A stretch of DNA of 41,323 nt from Nitrospina sp. (GTDB taxonomy: Bacteria > Nitrospinota > Nitrospinia > Nitrospinales > VA-1). The stretch spans positions 1 through 41,323 of the forward strand of contig JABIYR010000134.1 in the NCBI GenBank assembly GCA_018702695.1, read 5' to 3'. Shown in pieces: positions 37,449 through 41,323 of this stretch. The notes beneath the pieces are model-generated. The model worked only from the letters and a program-made list of their open reading frames with translations, searched no databases and was not told where the DNA came from. The position numbers and the translations under genes are program-made. Numbering within the stretch: the first letter of the stretch is position 1; the number at the start of each line of letters is the position of its first letter.

Positions 37449-37991
37449 TTAAAAGGCTACAGATTTTGCAAAGATTTTTGGAGGTATGTATTTTTGCCAA
37501 ATTTCTAAATGCGAATTGGGCCCAGAGGGTATGATGAACGGAATAGATTGAAAGTCTGGTTTCTTAGGAGGCTGGCATAACGGCATATCCATTTCCAAGG
37601 GTGTGCGGTCTCCCTTTCTAAGGTTACAAGGTTTACAAGCCACAACGATATTAGTCCAGTTTGTGGCCCCACCCCGTGACTTAGGAACGATGTGGTCAAC
37701 CGTGAGCGGCTGGTTGGATGCGCCGCAGTACTGACAGGTATAGTTATCTCGACGTAAAATATTTTTTTTACTGAACGCCAAGCCTTTGCTTCGGTTTCGA
37801 CGAACCATTTTCAAAGTACGAATTACAGTAGGAAGTTTAAAGACGGTAGAAGGCGTGCGAACTAAATAACCAGCGCTCTCCAAATCTTCTGCCCTGCCCC
37901 CAAACACCATGATTATGGCGTGACGAGCACTGCAAAATTGGAGTGGCTCATAAGAATAATTCAAGACTAGACTTTTAAACGAATCGATCAT
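37449..37991 (-). CDS. HNH endonuclease family protein
   Basis: CQYCGASNQPLTVDHIVPKSRGGATNWTNIVVACKPCNLRKGDRTP. Confidence 0.9.
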   Translation of the reverse strand: MIDSFKSLVLNYSYEPLQFCSARHAIIMVFGGRAEDLESAGYLVRTPSTVFKLPTVIRTLKMVRRNRSKGLAFSKKNILRRDNYTCQYCGASNQPLTVDHIVPKSRGGATNWTNIVVACKPCNLRKGDRTPLEMDMPLCQPPKKPDFQSIPFIIPSGPNSHLEIWQKYIPPKIFAKSVAF

Positions 37992-38100
37992 CTTTCCAAA
38001 CCTTTCGTCGGTGGAAAAACTTGATTTGCTTGGGCCGTGACTTATTAAACTGCAAAAATTTTACTCTTTCACCCAACAAACTGTCAATAAAAAGGCTATT

Positions 38101-39519
38101 TCAAAAAATATTCCCCGTATTGAGTCTCAGTTCTGGGTCTAGGCATTGTTTGAGCGTTTTCAAATCGTTCAACCCCATAACGCCTACCATCCTTGCAAAA
38201 TATTGCTTTTTCAGTTTACCGATTCCATGTTCTGCCGAAACCGTCCCTCCCCATTGCAATATCTGTTCGACTATTTGATCGTATATTGATTGCGCCAGTA
38301 GGGTTTGTGAGGCACTGGGAAGAAGGTTAATATGCAGGTGATTATCTCCCAAATGCCCGAACATCACATAGTCTAGGTGGCTAGTTTCTAGTAATTCCTT
38401 ATAAAATCGCATCATGGGGAAGAAATATTTGTCGGGAACAGCCATGTCTGTACCGAGCTTAATCCGTTTCGCACGACTATTCTCTTCATTAATGATAACG
38501 GGGATTTGATGGCGGAAATCATGAAATCGTTGTGCGTCATTAGGGTCCTGCGCAAACCACGAATCTTCAAGACTCCTCCCTTCAGCGTTCAAAAAAACGA
38601 ACCAATTTTCTAAAACCTCATCATAATCATTCTCATTGCTAATACTTTGTTCAAAAAACAAGGCGGCTTTGGCATTATGAGGAATATTTTTATATTTATT
38701 CTTCAACCTATTGAGAGAATGTGTATCGAAATATTCAAGGGAACAGGGGTCTATATTCCCACCATTAATGGATTTAATTTTAGCAACCAGTTCCCAACAA
38801 TATTCTTCTTTTTCAAAAAATAAGATGCCGCTCACAAAATCTTCAGGGCGTGGAAGCAAACGCAGAATTATCTTGGTAAAAACCGCCAACGTCCCATCTG
38901 AACCGATGAACAAATCCAGCCAGTCCATATCAGGACGAACATAAAAACCCGCTGAATTTTTACAATCAGGGCTTTGGTAGGTAATTTCAGGAAATTCCAA
39001 TGTACTGCCATCTTCAAAGCACAATGGTTCAGAAATCTTCAAGCCTTTTTTAAGCTTGAGCTTTCGTCCATCAATGAGGATGCATTCAATCTCATCCACG
39101 AAATCACGTGTGCAACCATATTTATAACTTCGAGAACCCGATGCATTGGTTGCTAAAGTTCCCCCTAATGATGCCAACGCTTCTGTTGGATTAAGGGGAT
39201 AAAACCATTCCGTAGAAAATAAAAAATCGTTAAGCGCCTTTAGGGTGACAGCAGGGCCCACTGTGATTCTGCCTGAATCGAGAACCCCTATTTCATCAAA
39301 TTTTTCCAACGATACAATGACCCCTGCAAGAGGGATACGGGATGCTGTCAGCCCGGTGCCCGCTCCCGCCAAGGTGACGGGGCGTTTATCATGAGCGAGG
39401 AATTTTACCAGCTCCTCTACGGTTTCAGGAATCACAACCTCATCTGCATTACCTCCAGAATAATTAGAGGCATCCTGCAAATAGGGGGCAATGGTTCCGG
39501 GATCATTTTTTCGGATCAT
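38101..39519 (-). CDS. FAD-binding oxidoreductase, GlcD/D-lactate dehydrogenase type
   Basis: PVTLAGAGTGLTASRIP, LGGTLATNASGSRSYKYG, FGHLGDNHLHINLLP, GTVSAEHGIGKLKKQY. Confidence 0.92.
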   Translation of the reverse strand: MIRKNDPGTIAPYLQDASNYSGGNADEVVIPETVEELVKFLAHDKRPVTLAGAGTGLTASRIPLAGVIVSLEKFDEIGVLDSGRITVGPAVTLKALNDFLFSTEWFYPLNPTEALASLGGTLATNASGSRSYKYGCTRDFVDEIECILIDGRKLKLKKGLKISEPLCFEDGSTLEFPEITYQSPDCKNSAGFYVRPDMDWLDLFIGSDGTLAVFTKIILRLLPRPEDFVSGILFFEKEEYCWELVAKIKSINGGNIDPCSLEYFDTHSLNRLKNKYKNIPHNAKAALFFEQSISNENDYDEVLENWFVFLNAEGRSLEDSWFAQDPNDAQRFHDFRHQIPVIINEENSRAKRIKLGTDMAVPDKYFFPMMRFYKELLETSHLDYVMFGHLGDNHLHINLLPSASQTLLAQSIYDQIVEQILQWGGTVSAEHGIGKLKKQYFARMVGVMGLNDLKTLKQCLDPELRLNTGNIF

Positions 39520-39593
39520 TGATATCTTTTAAGGCGAGGATTTTCCGCCGTGTTATAGGGGCTTGCAAAAATAATTATCGGGTCGGATATTCG

Positions 39594-39752
39594 TTACGAG
39601 GGGTCATTAGGAGGTTGATTATTCTTATCCCTGTTCTCTCGTCGTTCTGCTTCCATCTTAGGTTGTTTATGAATAAAACCCGCGTATTTAACCATTAAAA
39701 CCATCATTCCGACCGCAAACAATGCCGCTAATCCTAAAAATAAATTGTCCAC
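39594..39752 (-). CDS. Small single-TM protein (52 aa)
   Basis: Not in the ORF track (under 60 aa). GTG start with GGAGG just upstream; translates MDNLFLGLAALFAVGMMVLMVKYAGFIHKQPKMEAERRENRDKNNQPPNDPS. Confidence 0.6.
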   Translation of the reverse strand: MDNLFLGLAALFAVGMMVLMVKYAGFIHKQPKMEAERRENRDKNNQPPNDPS

Positions 39753-39841
39753 TCCCCCTCCTCAAAAAATATTTATTGTCTATTATAACATCCTTGAAGG
39801 CCTGTTTAAAGTTTCTGAGTCTATTCTCATGACCTGCGTGC

Positions 39842-39871
39842 TTGACAGCCCCCCTATTGGCTAAGTATCCT
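39842..39871 (+). promoter_or_regulatory. Possible promoter for the MoxR-like gene
   Basis: TTGACA (39842-39847), 18 nt spacer, TATCCT (39866-39871). Confidence 0.4.
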
Positions 39872-39907
39872 ATCTGCATTTGAAACTGAGTAATTAAGGA
39901 TCGAGCT

Positions 39908-40855
39908 TTGAATACATCGACAAAAAAAATCGTAGACATAGATGGGGTCAGCTTACATTTGAGCCAACCCGACACCACTCCTTCAGAATGGATCGGGCAA
40001 GATGAAGTGCTCAAACAAATTCAGGCCTGTTGGATGGTTATATCCGAGAAAGACTTTCCTCTTTCGCCCCGTATAACCGGGATGCCCGGAACCGGGAAAA
40101 CAACCCTAGCAATGGTGGCGGCAAAACAGAGAAAACAACCACTTTATATTTTTCAATGCACCAGTGATACAAGACCCGAGGATTTGCTGATCACCCCTGT
40201 TTTATCTGAAAAAGGGAAAATTTCTTATCATGCGTCTCCCCTTGTCTGTGCCATGATTGAAGGTGGAATTTGTATTCTTGATGAAGGAAATAGGATGAAT
40301 GAGAAAAGTTGGGCTTCCTTGGCCCCCTTGCTCGATCATCGTCGTTATGTCGAATCGATCATCGCCGGAATTCAAATTCGCGCTCACAAAGAATTTCGGG
40401 CCTGCGTCACCATGAATAATGACGAATCCACCTTCGAAATCCCCGATTATATTTTATCGAGACTGCAACCCACTTTGCAGATGTCGATGCCCAGTTATCA
40501 CGATGAGTTAGCAATATTGAAATATCATCTGCCTTTTTCAGAAGACGATCTTTTAAAAATGACAGTGGATTTTCTGCAGAAATCACATCAATTAGATTTG
40601 GATTTTTCGCCTCGTGACGGCATTCACATTATCCGATATGCTCTCAAGCGAATCAGTCAAGATAAAGACAATCCGCTCGCTAAAGACAAAATGTGGCAAG
40701 AGGCGGTCAGCAAGGTTCTTGGTGATGAAGCACTCGATCTGGATGCTCTGGCTTCCAGCAACCGTAGAGCATTGGGTGAAGACCGGCTTCCGATGGGCTT
40801 GGGTGACTTCTTCTTCAATGATGACAACCCTTTGCACCCGGATAGCGATCATTAA
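39908..40855 (+). CDS. MoxR-like AAA+ ATPase
   Basis: Walker [12 protein letters not shown], Walker [13 protein letters not shown], sensor [16 protein letters not shown]; probable TTG start. Confidence 0.85.
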   Translation: MNTSTKKIVDIDGVSLHLSQPDTTPSEWIGQDEVLKQIQACWMVISEKDFPLSPRITGMPGTGKTTLAMVAAKQRKQPLYIFQCTSDTRPEDLLITPVLSEKGKISYHASPLVCAMIEGGICILDEGNRMNEKSWASLAPLLDHRRYVESIIAGIQIRAHKEFRACVTMNNDESTFEIPDYILSRLQPTLQMSMPSYHDELAILKYHLPFSEDDLLKMTVDFLQKSHQLDLDFSPRDGIHIIRYALKRISQDKDNPLAKDKMWQEAVSKVLGDEALDLDALASSNRRALGEDRLPMGLGDFFFNDDNPLHPDSDH

Positions 40856-40867
40856 AACAGATAACTT

Positions 40868-41323
40868 ATGAGCCAGATTCTCAAACTCAGTGATCGTATT
40901 CAATTTCTGCCTGTGGTTCATGGCAGTGGTAGTTTTGCCCGAGAGGTGCGTCATCAGCTTTTATCGAACTCCTGCGATTGTCTCGCTATCGCCCTGCCGC
41001 CCGAGTTCCAACCAACGGTTGAGCAAGGCATCAACCACCTGCCAGCGATTTCTCTAAGTTGTCAGGAGCAATCCAATGGGGCTATGAATTATGTGCCCAT
41101 CGACCCCAGTCAGCCATTTATCATGGGTCTGCGCATTGCCATGCAGGAGGGAATTTCTCGTCATTTCATCGACTGGAGCACTGAAAGCTATGAAAAAAGG
41201 AGTGTGGATTTCCCTGATAGCTTTTCTTTAAGCAAACTCTATTATGAGAAATACATCAGCACCCTGCTTTTGACTCTAAAACGGCCCGAAGATAAGACTT
41301 TACATTTCTGGCGTGCACGATGG
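40868..41323 (+). CDS. Uncharacterised protein downstream of the MoxR ATPase (3' truncated by window end)
   Basis: Open reading frame from ATG 40868 to the window edge: MSQILKLSDRIQFLPVVHGSGSFAREVRHQLLSNSCDCLAIALPPEF... Confidence 0.7.
   Translation, partial: MSQILKLSDRIQFLPVVHGSGSFAREVRHQLLSNSCDCLAIALPPEFQPTVEQGINHLPAISLSCQEQSNGAMNYVPIDPSQPFIMGLRIAMQEGISRHFIDWSTESYEKRSVDFPDSFSLSKLYYEKYISTLLLTLKRPEDKTLHFWRARW

Noticed and set aside
37449-37991. HNH protein as restriction or homing endonuclease
   Set aside because: This stand-alone HNH type is widespread in core genomes; no methyltransferase, intron or repeat structure nearby.
1-41323. CRISPR array, tRNA/rRNA genes, IS elements, prophage
   Set aside because: By eye, no spaced repeats, tRNA-like T-loop clusters, transposase motifs or phage genes were seen; tRNAscan/Infernal would settle small RNAs.

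Overview
This is a 41.3 kb bacterial chromosomal window, AT-rich and densely coding. It reads as core genome rather than a mobile region. The gene set (FliK/FhlB/FliL, PyrR operon, BioC pathway, Maf/DUF115) fits a Nitrospinota- or deltaproteobacteria-like organism, but that taxonomic guess is low confidence. Left to right: pabB (5'-truncated) and pabC; a biotin cluster (bioF, a BioG/BioH-like esterase, an unusual DUF429-GAF-histidine kinase, bioC); a Maf/DUF115 protein and a small ORF with its own promoter; a TlpA-like thioredoxin and TPR lipoprotein; a CbpA/DnaJ protein and 2Fe-2S ferredoxin; a membrane-anchored NB-ARC/TPR STAND ATPase; a pyrimidine operon (pyrR-pyrB-pyrC-carA-orf-carB) preceded by what looks like a complete promoter, PyrR-binding-loop and terminator unit; envelope and repair genes (FlgT/CsgG-like, FGE-like, nth, M14 peptidase, MltD-like); flagellar genes (fhlB-like, fliK, fliL); coaE, a class IV aminotransferase, cvpA, NUDIX; a protein with a C-terminal HPr domain; HNH; GlcD-like oxidase; MoxR ATPase and a partial downstream partner. 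The strongest candidates for new biology are: (1) the histidine kinase whose N-terminal DUF429 (RNase H-like) domain appears to have Asn at all three expected acidic positions, embedded in a biotin operon; (2) an uncharacterised 292-aa protein coupled between carA and carB; (3) a 440-aa protein with an intact HPr module on a novel helical domain; (4) a STAND ATPase with a TM anchor where an effector domain would normally be. No CRISPR, tRNA, rRNA, transposase or prophage was recognised.
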